The notes beneath the pieces are model-generated. The model did not search any database and was not told the DNA's origin. It saw only the letters and a list, made by a program, of their open reading frames with translations. Positions 19,214 through 26,719 of a DNA stretch of 64,000 bases are shown here, piece after piece. Positions within the stretch are counted from its first letter, which is position 1; each line of letters begins with the position of its first letter. Position numbers and translations under genes: made by a program. The DNA is from Actinospineispora eucalypti (lineage in GTDB: Bacteria; Actinomycetota; Actinomycetes; Mycobacteriales; Pseudonocardiaceae): assembly GCA_014208095.1 (NCBI GenBank), contig JACHMT010000002.1, positions 372,001-436,000 of the forward strand, given 5' to 3'.

Positions 19214-20044
19214 GTGGCGCCCAGTGCACTCGGAGAGTTCCTGCGGGCCCGGCGGTCCCGGGTCGGCCCGGAGGACGTCGGCCTGCCGGCGGTCAGCCAC
19301 CGCCGGGTGAGCGGTCTGCGGCGCGAGGAGGTCGCGCTGCTCGCCGGGATGAGCGTGGACTACTACGTGCGGCTGGAGCAGGGCCGGGAGCGGAGCCCCT
19401 CGGTGCAGGTGCTGGAGGCGCTCAGCTCGACCCTGCGCCTGGACGAGGACGCCCGGGCGCACTTGTTCCGCCTGGCCGGGCTCGGGCCGCGCCCCCGGCC
19501 GATCCCGGCGCCGGAGGCGGTCGCGCCCGAGCTGCTACGCCTGCTCGAGTCGTGGCCCGAACAACCGGCCTTGGTGCTCGGCGGCACCTACGACGTGCTG
19601 GCCCGCAACCGCATCGGCCGGGCGCTGTTCGAGGAGTTCAGCCACTCGGACAACCTGCTGCTCAACGTCTTCCTCGACCCGGCTGCCCACCGCTTCTACC
19701 GCGACTGGCAGTCGGCGGCGGTGAACACGGTCGCGGGTTTCCGCCTGCTCACCGCCCAACGCCTGGCCGACCCGCGCGTCGCCCAGATCCTGCTGGAGCT
19801 GGAGGAGCACAGCCCCGAGTTCCGCCGGATCTGGGCACGCAACGACGCCCGGGGGAAGAACGCCGAGACCAAGACCTTCGTTCACCACCAGGTCGGCGAG
19901 CTGACCCTGCACATGCAGGCGTTCGACGTCCGGTCCGCCCCGGGCCAGCAGCTGATCGTCTACCACACGGAGCCGGAATCCCCGAGCGCGCAGGCCGTCC
20001 GCCTGCTCGGCAGCCTCGCCGCCACCGCCGACCTCGAGTCCTAG
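19214..20044 (+). CDS. XRE-family regulator with MmyB-like ligand-binding domain
   Basis: A 276-residue regulator. The N-terminal HTH (about residues 5-80) shows the hallmark LGEFLRARRSRVGPEDVGLP, RRVSGLRREEVALLAGMSVD and YYVRLEQGRERSPS of helix-turn-helix/MmyB proteins. The C-terminal half (ALVLGGTYDVLARN onward) is the PAS-like MmyB ligand-binding domain, thought to bind fatty acids or similar ligands. The start is probably the GTG at 19214; a -10-like TAGAGT at 19201-19206 sits 7 bases before it, suggesting a leaderless transcript. It is divergent from two SDR genes, its likely targets. Confidence 0.88.
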   Translation: MAPSALGEFLRARRSRVGPEDVGLPAVSHRRVSGLRREEVALLAGMSVDYYVRLEQGRERSPSVQVLEALSSTLRLDEDARAHLFRLAGLGPRPRPIPAPEAVAPELLRLLESWPEQPALVLGGTYDVLARNRIGRALFEEFSHSDNLLLNVFLDPAAHRFYRDWQSAAVNTVAGFRLLTAQRLADPRVAQILLELEEHSPEFRRIWARNDARGKNAETKTFVHHQVGELTLHMQAFDVRSAPGQQLIVYHTEPESPSAQAVRLLGSLAATADLES

Positions 20045-20385
20045 GCGGCCACCAGGCAGAACTCGTTGCCCTCGGGATCGGCCAGCGTGGTCCAGCGGGC
20101 GCCGTCCTCCTCCCGCTCCGCCAGCACCTCCGCACCCAGCCCCACCACCCGTTCCACCTCGGCCGACAGGTCGGCAACGGCGAAGTCGGCGTGCACCCGG
20201 TTCTTCGGCCCCTTCGGCTCGGGGACCCGGGTGAACGCCCAGCCCGGGCCGCCGTCGGCCCCGATCGAGGCGAACTCCTCGCTGGCCCCGTCGTCGACGC
20301 CCCGGCCGAGCACGCCGGCCCAGAACCCGGCCAGCTTGGCGGCGTTCGCGCAGTCCACCGTGATCGCGGACAGTTCGACGCTCAT
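20041..20385 (-). CDS. VOC-family (glyoxalase/bleomycin-resistance-like) protein
   Basis: A 114-residue one-domain-pair protein with two beta-alpha-beta-beta-beta repeats: MSVELSAITVDCANAAKLAGFW (split: MSVELSAITVD, CANAAKLAGFW) and FAVADLSAEVERVVGLGAEVL, ending WTTLADPEGNEFCLV. The DPEGNEFCL end is typical of the actinobacterial glyoxalase-like group. The usual metal His/Glu set is incomplete, so it may bind or sequester a small molecule rather than catalyse. Convergent 4-bp overlap with the XRE gene; divergent from merR at 20498. Confidence 0.8.
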   Translation of the reverse strand: MSVELSAITVDCANAAKLAGFWAGVLGRGVDDGASEEFASIGADGGPGWAFTRVPEPKGPKNRVHADFAVADLSAEVERVVGLGAEVLAEREEDGARWTTLADPEGNEFCLVAA

Positions 20386-20430
20386 CGTTGACTCCTTCGG
20401 TCGTGGAAAACCCCTCCGGGCGCCACGCTC

Positions 20431-20480
20431 GACCCTGCCCCTACCGGAGGGTCAACTCGTTGAGACTCCCCCAGGGGGAG
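20431..20480 (+). promoter_or_regulatory. MerR-type operator/promoter
   Basis: GACCCT-N11-AGGGTC (20431-20453) is a perfect 6-bp dyad of the kind MerR proteins bind between widely spaced -35 and -10 elements. Just downstream is CTCCCCC-A-GGGGGAG (20466-20480), a perfect 15-base palindrome that also contains the ribosome-binding site of the merR gene. Confidence 0.6.
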
Positions 20481-20497
20481 GGCGCAGAATCCCCGTC

Positions 20498-21304
20498 ATG
20501 GACGTGCTGCTGACCATCGGCGACTTCTCCCGCATGACCTACCTCAGCGTGAAGGCGCTCCGGCACTACCACGAGATCGGCCTGCTCGAACCGGCCGAGA
20601 TCGACCCGGCCAGCGGTTACCGGCTCTACCGGCCGGCCCAGGTGACGACCGCGCAGGTGATCCGCCGGCTGCGCGACTTGGACATGCCGCTGGACGCGGT
20701 CCGCACCGTGCTGGGCGCCCCGGACCTGGACAGCCGGAACGCGGTGATCGTCGAGCACCTGCGAGGCATGGAGCGGCGCCTGGAGCAGCTCAACAGCACG
20801 GTCACCTCGCTGCGGGTGCTGCTGGAGCAGCCCTCGCCGGCCCTCGAGGTCGAGTACCGGTCGACCCCGGCGGTGCGCGCGCTGGCCATCACCGGCCGGG
20901 TACGGATGGACGACTCCGAGCAGTGGCTCTCCGACGCCCTGGGGGAGGTCGCGGCCGCGGTACACGCGCACCGGGCGGGCCCGGACGGGGCGCTGTACTT
21001 CAGCGACTTCTTCCACGCCGACGCGGGCGGCATGACCGCGTTCGTGCCGGTCACCGGCCCGGTGCGGGCGACCGGGCGGGTCGAGGAGATCGAGCTGCCG
21101 GCCGTGGAGCTGGCGGTGAGCGTGCACCGGGGGCCGTCGGCCCAGGTCGACCGGACCTACGGCGCGCTGGGCACCTTCGTCGCCGAGCGGGCCTTCGGCG
21201 TGGACGGCCCGATCCGGGAGCACTACCTGGTCACCACGGCCGACACCGCCGACGAGCGGCTGCACCGCACGGAGGTGTGTTGGCCGGTGTTCCGCACGAG
21301 CTGA
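20498..21304 (+). CDS. MerR-family regulator with GyrI-like effector domain
   Basis: A 268-residue BmrR/TipA-type regulator. Winged helix: LTIGDFSRMTYLSVKALRHYHEIGLLEPA (residues about 4-32; key residues FSRMT, LRHYHEIGLL), then SGYRLYRPAQV and a dimerisation helix RGMERRLEQLNSTVTSLR. The C-terminal half (about 120-268) is a GyrI-like domain that binds bulky amphipathic ligands. A dyad in its own promoter recurs, in weaker form, before the next gene at 21344, so autoregulation and activation of that gene are likely. Confidence 0.88.
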   Translation: MDVLLTIGDFSRMTYLSVKALRHYHEIGLLEPAEIDPASGYRLYRPAQVTTAQVIRRLRDLDMPLDAVRTVLGAPDLDSRNAVIVEHLRGMERRLEQLNSTVTSLRVLLEQPSPALEVEYRSTPAVRALAITGRVRMDDSEQWLSDALGEVAAAVHAHRAGPDGALYFSDFFHADAGGMTAFVPVTGPVRATGRVEEIELPAVELAVSVHRGPSAQVDRTYGALGTFVAERAFGVDGPIREHYLVTTADTADERLHRTEVCWPVFRTS

Positions 21305-21306
21305 CT

Positions 21307-21330
21307 GGACCCTCACCGTACGGGAGGCCC
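21307..21330 (+). promoter_or_regulatory. Second MerR-type site before the DUF1579-like gene
   Basis: GGACCCTCACCGTACGGGAGG (quoted as GGACCCTCACCG and TACGGGAGG) resembles the GACCCT...GGAGGGTC site before merR and contains the perfect 8-bp palindrome CCGTACGG. It lies 14-37 bases upstream of the ATG at 21344. Confidence 0.5.
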
Positions 21331-21343
21331 GAAGCTCGCCGGC

Positions 21344-21877
21344 ATGGATGCCATCTTTGACGACAACGCGTTGCCGCGAGCCCTGCACAACGAAGGGCCG
21401 GACCCGGAGCTGGCCGGCGAGCTCGCCCTGTTCGGCCAGTTCGTCGGCTCGTGGGAGCTGGAATGCGTGCGCTACGCACCGGACGGATCGCAACTCTCCG
21501 TGATGTACGGGGAGCTGCGGTTCGGCTGGGTGCTCGGTGGCCGCGCGGTGCAGGACGTGTGGATCGTCCCCGGCCGCGGCCAGCCCGGCGAGGGCAAGGC
21601 CCCGGGCTTCCACGGCACGACCATCCGCTTCTACGACCCCGACCTGGGCGCGTGGCGGTCCACCTGGATCGACCCGCCGAACAACCGGGTGCGCCGGTTC
21701 ATCGGTCGGCCGGTGGACGGGGGGATCGAACTCATCAGCGACGAGGGGATCGAGCCCACCTGGCGCTGGCGGTTCCGCGACATCACCCCCGACGCCTTCA
21801 CCTGGACCAGCGACCGCTCCACCGAGGAGGAACCGGCTTGGACCCACGAGGTGCTGATGCGGGCCAAGCGGGTCTGA
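21344..21877 (+). CDS. DUF1579-like protein of unknown function
   Basis: A 177-residue soluble protein with an FGQFVGSWELE opening to a beta-barrel-like pattern (FGWVLGGRAVQDVWIVPG; TIRFYDPDLGAWRSTWIDP; SDEGIEPTWRWRFRDIT), typical of DUF1579-type or lipocalin-like proteins. No catalytic motif recognised. The preceding MerR-like site suggests it is the effector gene of the neighbouring MerR regulator, perhaps binding the same ligand. Confidence 0.65.
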   Translation: MDAIFDDNALPRALHNEGPDPELAGELALFGQFVGSWELECVRYAPDGSQLSVMYGELRFGWVLGGRAVQDVWIVPGRGQPGEGKAPGFHGTTIRFYDPDLGAWRSTWIDPPNNRVRRFIGRPVDGGIELISDEGIEPTWRWRFRDITPDAFTWTSDRSTEEEPAWTHEVLMRAKRV

Positions 21878-21905
21878 TGAGGCTGGCCGGTGGCGCCGCG
21901 TGCGT

Positions 21906-22125
21906 TCGCTACGCACCGTGATGGCCCGCTTGGCCTTGAACTAGTCCTTGCCACCGTTGCTCGCCGAGTGCGCGCCCAGTCCGGTTCGATCATGGGGAAG
22001 ACCGGGCTGCGCCAGCGTTCGGTGGAGACGGGCCGCGCCTACCGCCCCAAATCAACCACGGTCCGTAACCAGCTGCGGAAGACCACCCAGCCGCGCGGTC
22101 CAAGCCGCTCTTTACGGCCTTCCAC
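21906..22125. repeat. Intergenic repeat family, copy A (degenerate)
   Basis: Non-coding. Its left part (21911-21941, ACCGTGATGGCCCGCTTGG...) matches copy B at 26516-26546, and its right end (22052-22114, ending GGTCCAAGCCGCTCTTTAC) matches the right ends of copies B and C. The stretch GGAAGACCACCCAGCCGCGC before the end is shared in near-identical form with copy C. Confidence 0.65.
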
Positions 22126-22196
22126 CACACCTCCGGCCCGATCGGGGGCGGTTGCTGAGCCTCGGCGCCTTGCCGGCGCCTGCGCCGAGCTCACCC

Positions 22197-22230
22197 TGAG
22201 AGACGCAGCTCATCAGTAAAGGGTCTCTCA
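22197..22230 (+). terminator. Hairpin between operons
   Basis: TGAGAGAC (22197-22204) and GTCTCTCA (22223-22230) form a perfect 8-bp stem. Just upstream, CTCGGCGC/GCGCCGAG gives a second stem (about 22161-22189). Together they could insulate the following operon. The rest of 21878-22351 holds only repeat copy A. Confidence 0.45.
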
Positions 22231-22351
22231 CGATGAGTTGACGTTGCACTGGTCGCCGACGGGGGTCGGGTCGGCTATGCGGATGGCAAGTGTTCGGCAA
22301 TTACGTTATGCGTATCTGTCATGGTCCTCGCGGATCGGTGGATTCGTTTCT

Positions 22352-22364
22352 ATGGTTGAACCAT
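22352..22364 (+). promoter_or_regulatory. GntR/FadR-type operator
   Basis: ATGGTTGAACCAT is a perfect 13-base palindrome that contains TGGT-N3-ACCA, the form recognised by FadR-subfamily GntR proteins. It lies 24 bases before the first gene of an operon whose last gene encodes such a regulator, so autoregulation is likely. Confidence 0.7.
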
Positions 22365-22387
22365 TGATACTCGATGAGGAGTGTTCG

Positions 22388-23194
22388 ATGGTTGACTACT
22401 CGGCGTACTCGAGGTTGTCGGTGCGGGTCAGCGACCGGCTCGCCACCGTGGTGCTGAACCGGCCGGACCAGCGGAACGCGATCGACCACGCGATGCACGT
22501 GGAGCTGGCCCGGGTGTGGGTGGACCTGGCCGAGGACCCGGAGGTCTTCGCCGTCCTGCTGACCGGCGCCGGCGACGTGTTCAGCGTCGGCGGCAACGTC
22601 CGGGGGATGCTGGAGCGGCCCGGCGGGGACGTGGCCCCGGATGGGCAGCCGTTCGAGCCGGGCGGCGCCAGAAGGATCATCTACAACCTGCTGGACCTGG
22701 ACAAACCCGTGGTCTGCGCGCTCAACGGGCATGCCGTGGGCCTCGGCGCCACGATCGCGCTGTGCACCGACATCACGGTCATGTCGAGCGCCGCGAAGAT
22801 CGCCGACACCCACGTCAAGGTGGGCCTGGTCGCCGGGGACGGCGGCGCCGCGCTGTGGCCGCTGCTGGTCGGCCCGGCGCGGGCCAAGGAGATGCTGATG
22901 CTCGGCACCCTGCTGACCGGCGAGCAGGCCGAGCGGCTGGGCCTGGTCAACCACGTCGTCGAGCCCGACGAGGTGGTGCCCACCGCCACCCGGATCGCCC
23001 GCGAGCTGGCGGACGGCCCCACCTGGGCGATCCGGTGGACCAAGCTGTCGGTGAACAAGTGGCTGAAGCAGCAGGTCAACCTGGTCTTCGACACCTCGAT
23101 GGCGCTGGAGATGGCGACCTTCCACACCGCTGACCACCGGGAGGCGGTCACCGCGTTCCTGGAGAAGCGGCGCCCCGAGTTCACCGGCCGGTGA
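22388..23194 (+). CDS. Enoyl-CoA hydratase/isomerase (crotonase) family protein lacking both hydratase glutamates
   Basis: A 268-residue crotonase-fold protein starting at the ATG preceded by GAGGAG. Oxyanion-hole segments are intact (DVFSVGGNVRGM, about 63-74; GHAVGLGATIALCTDI, 114-129). However, by alignment with classical enoyl-CoA hydratase, the two catalytic Glu positions are occupied by Thr122 (GLGATIAL) and His142 (ADTHVKVGL), and Asp151 appears in the usual PGAGG loop. It may therefore catalyse a different crotonase reaction on a CoA ester. First gene of a four-gene operon with a CoA-transferase, an acyl-CoA dehydrogenase and a regulator. Confidence 0.85.
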   Translation: MVDYSAYSRLSVRVSDRLATVVLNRPDQRNAIDHAMHVELARVWVDLAEDPEVFAVLLTGAGDVFSVGGNVRGMLERPGGDVAPDGQPFEPGGARRIIYNLLDLDKPVVCALNGHAVGLGATIALCTDITVMSSAAKIADTHVKVGLVAGDGGAALWPLLVGPARAKEMLMLGTLLTGEQAERLGLVNHVVEPDEVVPTATRIARELADGPTWAIRWTKLSVNKWLKQQVNLVFDTSMALEMATFHTADHREAVTAFLEKRRPEFTGR

Positions 23195-24405
23195 TGGGGG
23201 TGGCGAGCGGGGTCCTGGACGGCGTCCGGGTGCTGGACTTCACCACGACGATGGCCGGGCCGATGTGCACCCGGCTGCTGGCCGACCTGGGCGCGGAGGT
23301 CATCAAGGTCGAGTCCCCGGACGGCGACCACCTGCGGGTGCGGCCGCCCCTGCGGGAGGGTCCGAACGGCCCGCACAGCACGTACTTCGGCCAGCTCAAC
23401 CGGGGTAAGCGGTCGATCGTGCTGGACCTGAAGAACCCGGTGGGCCGGGACCTCGCGGTGCGCCTCGCCGGGCTGGCCGACGTGGTGGTGGAGAACTTCC
23501 GCCCCGGGGTGATGCGCCGGCTCGGGCTGGACTACCCGGCGCTGTCCGAGGCCAACGCCGGCCTGGTCTACTGCGCGATATCCGGCTACGGGCAGACCGG
23601 CCCGTCCGCGCAGCGGCCGGCCTACGCGCCGGCCATCCACGCCGACAGCGGGTTCGACCTGACCCACCTCGGTTATCAGGACGGCGCGGACCGGCCGGCC
23701 GCCACCGGGCTGTTCATCGCCGACGTGTTCGGCGCGGTGTACGCCTTCGGCGCGATCCAGGCGGCGTTGCTGCACCGGCACCGCACCGGCCGGGGCCAGG
23801 CGATCGACCTGTCGCTGCTGGAGACCATGCTCGCGCTGCAGGTGTTCGAGGTGCAGCACGCCCAGTTCCCCGGCCGGCGGCGCCGGCCGCTGTACCGGCC
23901 GCTGCGCACCACCGACGGCTTCGTCATGGCCGCCCCGGTCAACCAGCGCAACTACCAGCGGCTGGTGGAGGCGCTCGGCCACCCGGAGTGGGGCGACGAC
24001 CCCCGGTTCACCACGCCGGCCGAGCGCGAACACCACTGGGACGAGCTGATGTCGCTGGTGGAGGCCTGGACCTCGGCGCGCACCGCGGCCGACTGTGAAC
24101 GCACGCTGCTGGCCGCCGGCGTGGCCTGCGCCCGGTACCGCGAGGTGCCGGAAGTGCTGGCCGACCCGCAGCTGGCCCACCGGGAGGCGCTGGCCACCGC
24201 CCGGGACGGGGCCGGGCCGTTCCTCATGCCCAACCCGCCGTTCCGGCTCTCCGCCGCACCCGTGGCGGGCTCGGACTGGGTGCCCGGCCTGGGGGAGCAC
24301 GGCCCGGACGTGCTCACCGAACTGCTCGACGCCTCGCCGGACCGGGTGCGCCGGTGGCACGCGGCCGGCGCCTTCGGACACCGGAACAGGAGCGACGCAT
24401 GCTGA
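23191..24405 (+). CDS. CaiB/BaiF-family CoA-transferase (family III)
   Basis: A 404-residue class III CoA-transferase. Family signatures: VLDFTTTMAGPMCTRLLADLGAEVIKVE (split VLDFTTTMAGPMC/TRLLADLGAEVIKVE, residues about 14-42), LNRGKRSIVLDLK, VVVENFRPGVM, the catalytic Asp in LFIADVFGAVYA (about 176) and GRGQAIDLSLLETM. It would activate a carboxylic acid by moving CoA from another acyl-CoA. GTG at 23191 overlaps the crotonase stop. With the neighbours it forms a CoA-activation/desaturation/hydration-type set reminiscent of caiABD, but the acid is not known. Confidence 0.9.
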   Translation: MMGVASGVLDGVRVLDFTTTMAGPMCTRLLADLGAEVIKVESPDGDHLRVRPPLREGPNGPHSTYFGQLNRGKRSIVLDLKNPVGRDLAVRLAGLADVVVENFRPGVMRRLGLDYPALSEANAGLVYCAISGYGQTGPSAQRPAYAPAIHADSGFDLTHLGYQDGADRPAATGLFIADVFGAVYAFGAIQAALLHRHRTGRGQAIDLSLLETMLALQVFEVQHAQFPGRRRRPLYRPLRTTDGFVMAAPVNQRNYQRLVEALGHPEWGDDPRFTTPAEREHHWDELMSLVEAWTSARTAADCERTLLAAGVACARYREVPEVLADPQLAHREALATARDGAGPFLMPNPPFRLSAAPVAGSDWVPGLGEHGPDVLTELLDASPDRVRRWHAAGAFGHRNRSDAC

Positions 24406-25562
24406 GCGCCGAACACGAGGACTTCCGCGACTCGGTCCGCCGGATGGCCGCGGAACGGGTCGCGCCGATCGCCGACGAGCTGGACCGCACCGACCGGTTC
24501 CCGGAGCACCTGGTCGAGGTGTTCGGCGACATGGGGCTGCTGCAGCTGGCGGTGCCCGAGGAGTACGGCGGCCCGGGTGCCGACCTGATCGCCACCTGCA
24601 TCGCCCGCGAGGAGGTCGCCCGGGCCGGGTCGATGGCGCTGGCCCAGCTGGCCGGGCAGACCGGGATCGTGGTGCAGGGCCTGCTGGACAGCGCCGGCGA
24701 GGAGCTGAAACGGCAGGTCCTGCCCGAGTTGGCCGAGGGCCGCACGCTGACCTGCATCGCGCTCACCGAGAGCGACGTCGGGTCCGATCCGGCGCTGCTC
24801 ACCACCCGGGCGGTCCGGGACGGCTCCGACTGGGTGATCAACGGGTCGAAGCAGTTCATCACCTGGGGCCGGGTGGCCCGGTACGCGCTGGTGTTCGCCC
24901 GCACCAACGACCGGCCGAGGGCCGCCGGGGTCACCGCCTTCCTGGCCGACACCGACCAGCCGGGGTGGGTGGTGGCCCGGGAGAACGACAAGATGGGCCA
25001 GCGCGGGGTGCCCAACAACGAGATCTTCCTCGACGGGCTGCGGGTGCCCGACCACATGCGGGTGGGCGACGAGGGCCGGGGTTTCAGCGCCGCGCTGCGC
25101 GGCCTGCACCTCAACCGCCCCACGGTGGCCGCGCTGGCCGTCGGCGGCGCCCAGTGCGCGCTGGACTACGCCGTCCGCTACGGCGCCGGCCGGCGCACCG
25201 GTGGCCACCTGGTCACCGACTACCAGGGCATCCAGTGGATGATCGCGCGGGCCGCCACCCGCATCGAGGCGGCCCGCAGCCTGGTCTACCGGTGCGCGCT
25301 CGAGCACGCCGGAGGGGCGGACCACCGGGAACTCACCCGGCTGTCCTCGATGGCCAAGCTGTTCGCCACCGACGTGGCCCAGCAGGTCACCTACGATGCG
25401 CTGCAGATGCTCGGCGGTCACGGGTACATGCGTGACCACCCGGTGGAACGCTATGCCAGGGATGCGCGCATCCTGACCATCTACGAGGGCACCAACGAGA
25501 TCCAGAAGAACATCATCGCGCGCCACGAGCTGCGCGACTTCGTGAAGGAGAGACCGGCATGA
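24399..25562 (+). CDS. Acyl-CoA dehydrogenase
   Basis: A 387-residue FAD-dependent dehydrogenase. LLQLAVPEEYGGPGADL (about 45-61), CIALTESDVGSDPA (about 120-133), the FAD-binding QQVTYDALQMLGGHGYMRDHPVER region (quoted in part: LQMLGGHGYMRDHPVER, about 333-349) and the catalytic Glu in IYEGTNEIQ (about 368) are all present. It introduces or, in CaiA-type systems, reduces an alpha,beta double bond of a CoA ester. The ATG at 24399, with AGGAG upstream, overlaps the CaiB gene by 7 bp and the GntR gene by 4 bp. Confidence 0.92.
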   Translation: MLSAEHEDFRDSVRRMAAERVAPIADELDRTDRFPEHLVEVFGDMGLLQLAVPEEYGGPGADLIATCIAREEVARAGSMALAQLAGQTGIVVQGLLDSAGEELKRQVLPELAEGRTLTCIALTESDVGSDPALLTTRAVRDGSDWVINGSKQFITWGRVARYALVFARTNDRPRAAGVTAFLADTDQPGWVVARENDKMGQRGVPNNEIFLDGLRVPDHMRVGDEGRGFSAALRGLHLNRPTVAALAVGGAQCALDYAVRYGAGRRTGGHLVTDYQGIQWMIARAATRIEAARSLVYRCALEHAGGADHRELTRLSSMAKLFATDVAQQVTYDALQMLGGHGYMRDHPVERYARDARILTIYEGTNEIQKNIIARHELRDFVKERPA

Positions 25563-26290
25563 CCGACCCGGTGTTCGAACCGGTGCGGTCGCAGCGCGCC
25601 TTCGACGTGATCATCGGCCAGATCCGGGCGATGCTGCGCAGCGGCGAGCTGCGCCCCGGCGACCGGTTGCCGTCCGAGCGGGCGCTGTCCGAGCAGTTCC
25701 AGGTCAGCCGGAACACGGTGCGCGAGGCGCTGCGCATGCTGGAGATCTCCGGCCTGATCACGCTGCGCAAGGGTGCCACCGGCGGCGCGTTCATCGCCAA
25801 ACCCGACCCCGGGGTGCTGGCCAACGGGCTGTCCGACGCGATCCAGCTCACCGCGATCTCCCTGTCCGACCTCACCGAGGCGCGGCTGTGGGTGGAGTCG
25901 ATGATCGTCCGGGTGGCCTGCGAGCGGATGACCGAGGAGCACCTCCAGGCGCTGCACGACAACGTCGAGCAGGCCGGCAAGCTCTCCGCCCAGGGCGACT
26001 GGGAGCGCAAGGCGGTGGTACACATCGAGTTCCACAACCTGCTCGCCCAGGCCACCGGCAACCCCATCCTGTCCATCCTGATGAGGTCGCTCACCGAGGT
26101 GGTGCGGGAGATCGGGATCGCGGCCGGGCCGGCCACCGACGACGTCACCCTGCGCTCCCGAGCCCGGCTGCTCGGCCACCTGCGCCGGCGGGACGCGGAC
26201 CAGGCGGTGGCCGAGATGGAACACCACCTGCGACGCCTGCACGAGATGTGGCTGACCGGCGCCTACGAGGGCTCCCGCACCCCGCGCTGA
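25559..26290 (+). CDS. GntR-family regulator, FadR subfamily (FCD domain)
   Basis: A 243-residue repressor/activator. Winged-helix domain about residues 12-80 (RSGELRPGDRLPSERALSEQ, FQVSRNTVREALRMLEISGLI), followed by an FCD effector domain with His ligands in the pattern VHIEFHNLLAQATGN (about 158-172) and EMEHHLRRLHEMW near the end. Overlapping ATGA joins it to the acyl-CoA dehydrogenase gene. The perfect TGGT-N3-ACCA palindrome at 22352-22364 is the obvious operator. The effector is probably the pathway acid or its CoA ester. Confidence 0.9.
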   Translation: MTDPVFEPVRSQRAFDVIIGQIRAMLRSGELRPGDRLPSERALSEQFQVSRNTVREALRMLEISGLITLRKGATGGAFIAKPDPGVLANGLSDAIQLTAISLSDLTEARLWVESMIVRVACERMTEEHLQALHDNVEQAGKLSAQGDWERKAVVHIEFHNLLAQATGNPILSILMRSLTEVVREIGIAAGPATDDVTLRSRARLLGHLRRRDADQAVAEMEHHLRRLHEMWLTGAYEGSRTPR

Positions 26291-26329
26291 CGCAAAGAGA
26301 CGCCTCCACACGCGGCTTAACCAACTCCC

Positions 26330-26645
26330 CTTGCTTGGTCGACATCAACCTCACGGCCCTCCAAGAAGCCGGAAAGGGCGCTGAGGTTGATGTGGATCTT
26401 CAGGTGGGTGCGCGACGGTTTGAAATCAGCTTGGACGGCGCGGCTGGGTAGCCTCCCGTGGCTCGGGTGCGGCCGGTTGCGTTTGGTTCGGGCGCGGGCG
26501 GGCACTTCTGTTACGGACCGTGATGGCCGGCTTGGCTCCTGAACGAGTGCTCGACGAAAGCGGGCCGGTCGGGCCGCCATCAGCCGACCACGGTCCGTAA
26601 CCAGGGCGCGGAACGTCCCGCGCCGTCCAAGCCGATCCTTAGATC
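26330..26645. repeat. Intergenic repeat family, copy B
   Basis: Fills the gap between the GntR operon and the SDR gene. It begins with a long hairpin, ACATCAACCTCA (26342-26353) pairing with TGAGGTTGATGT (about 26380-26392). A CTTGGACGGCGCGG end (about 26429) is inverted at 26615-26643 (CCGCGCCGTCCAAGCCGATC). GTTACGGACCGTG (26510-26522) and CACGGTCCGTAAC (26589-26601) form an internal 13-bp inverted repeat. No coding frame is convincing. Confidence 0.7.
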
Positions 26646-26682
26646 GGCACCCACCCGGCCCCTTTTTCTTCGCGGTCGGGCT

Positions 26683-26712
26683 TGCGTTTGAGCGCGCTCA
26701 AATTTCTAGCGT
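26683..26712 (+). promoter_or_regulatory. MerR-type promoter with perfect 16-bp palindrome
   Basis: TTTGAGCGCGCTCAAA (26687-26702) is a perfect palindrome placed between a -35-like TTGCGT (26683-26688) and a -10-like TAGCGT (26707-26712), an 18-bp spacing like that of MerR-controlled promoters. The target is the SDR gene at 26720; the likely regulator is encoded at 27594. Confidence 0.65.
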
Positions 26713-26719
26713 TGCGGCC

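Noticed and set aside
22388-25562. Carnitine (cai) operon
   Set aside because: Gene kinds match caiD, caiB and caiA, but the crotonase lacks both catalytic glutamates, there is no caiT, caiC or fix genes, and the regulator is GntR type.
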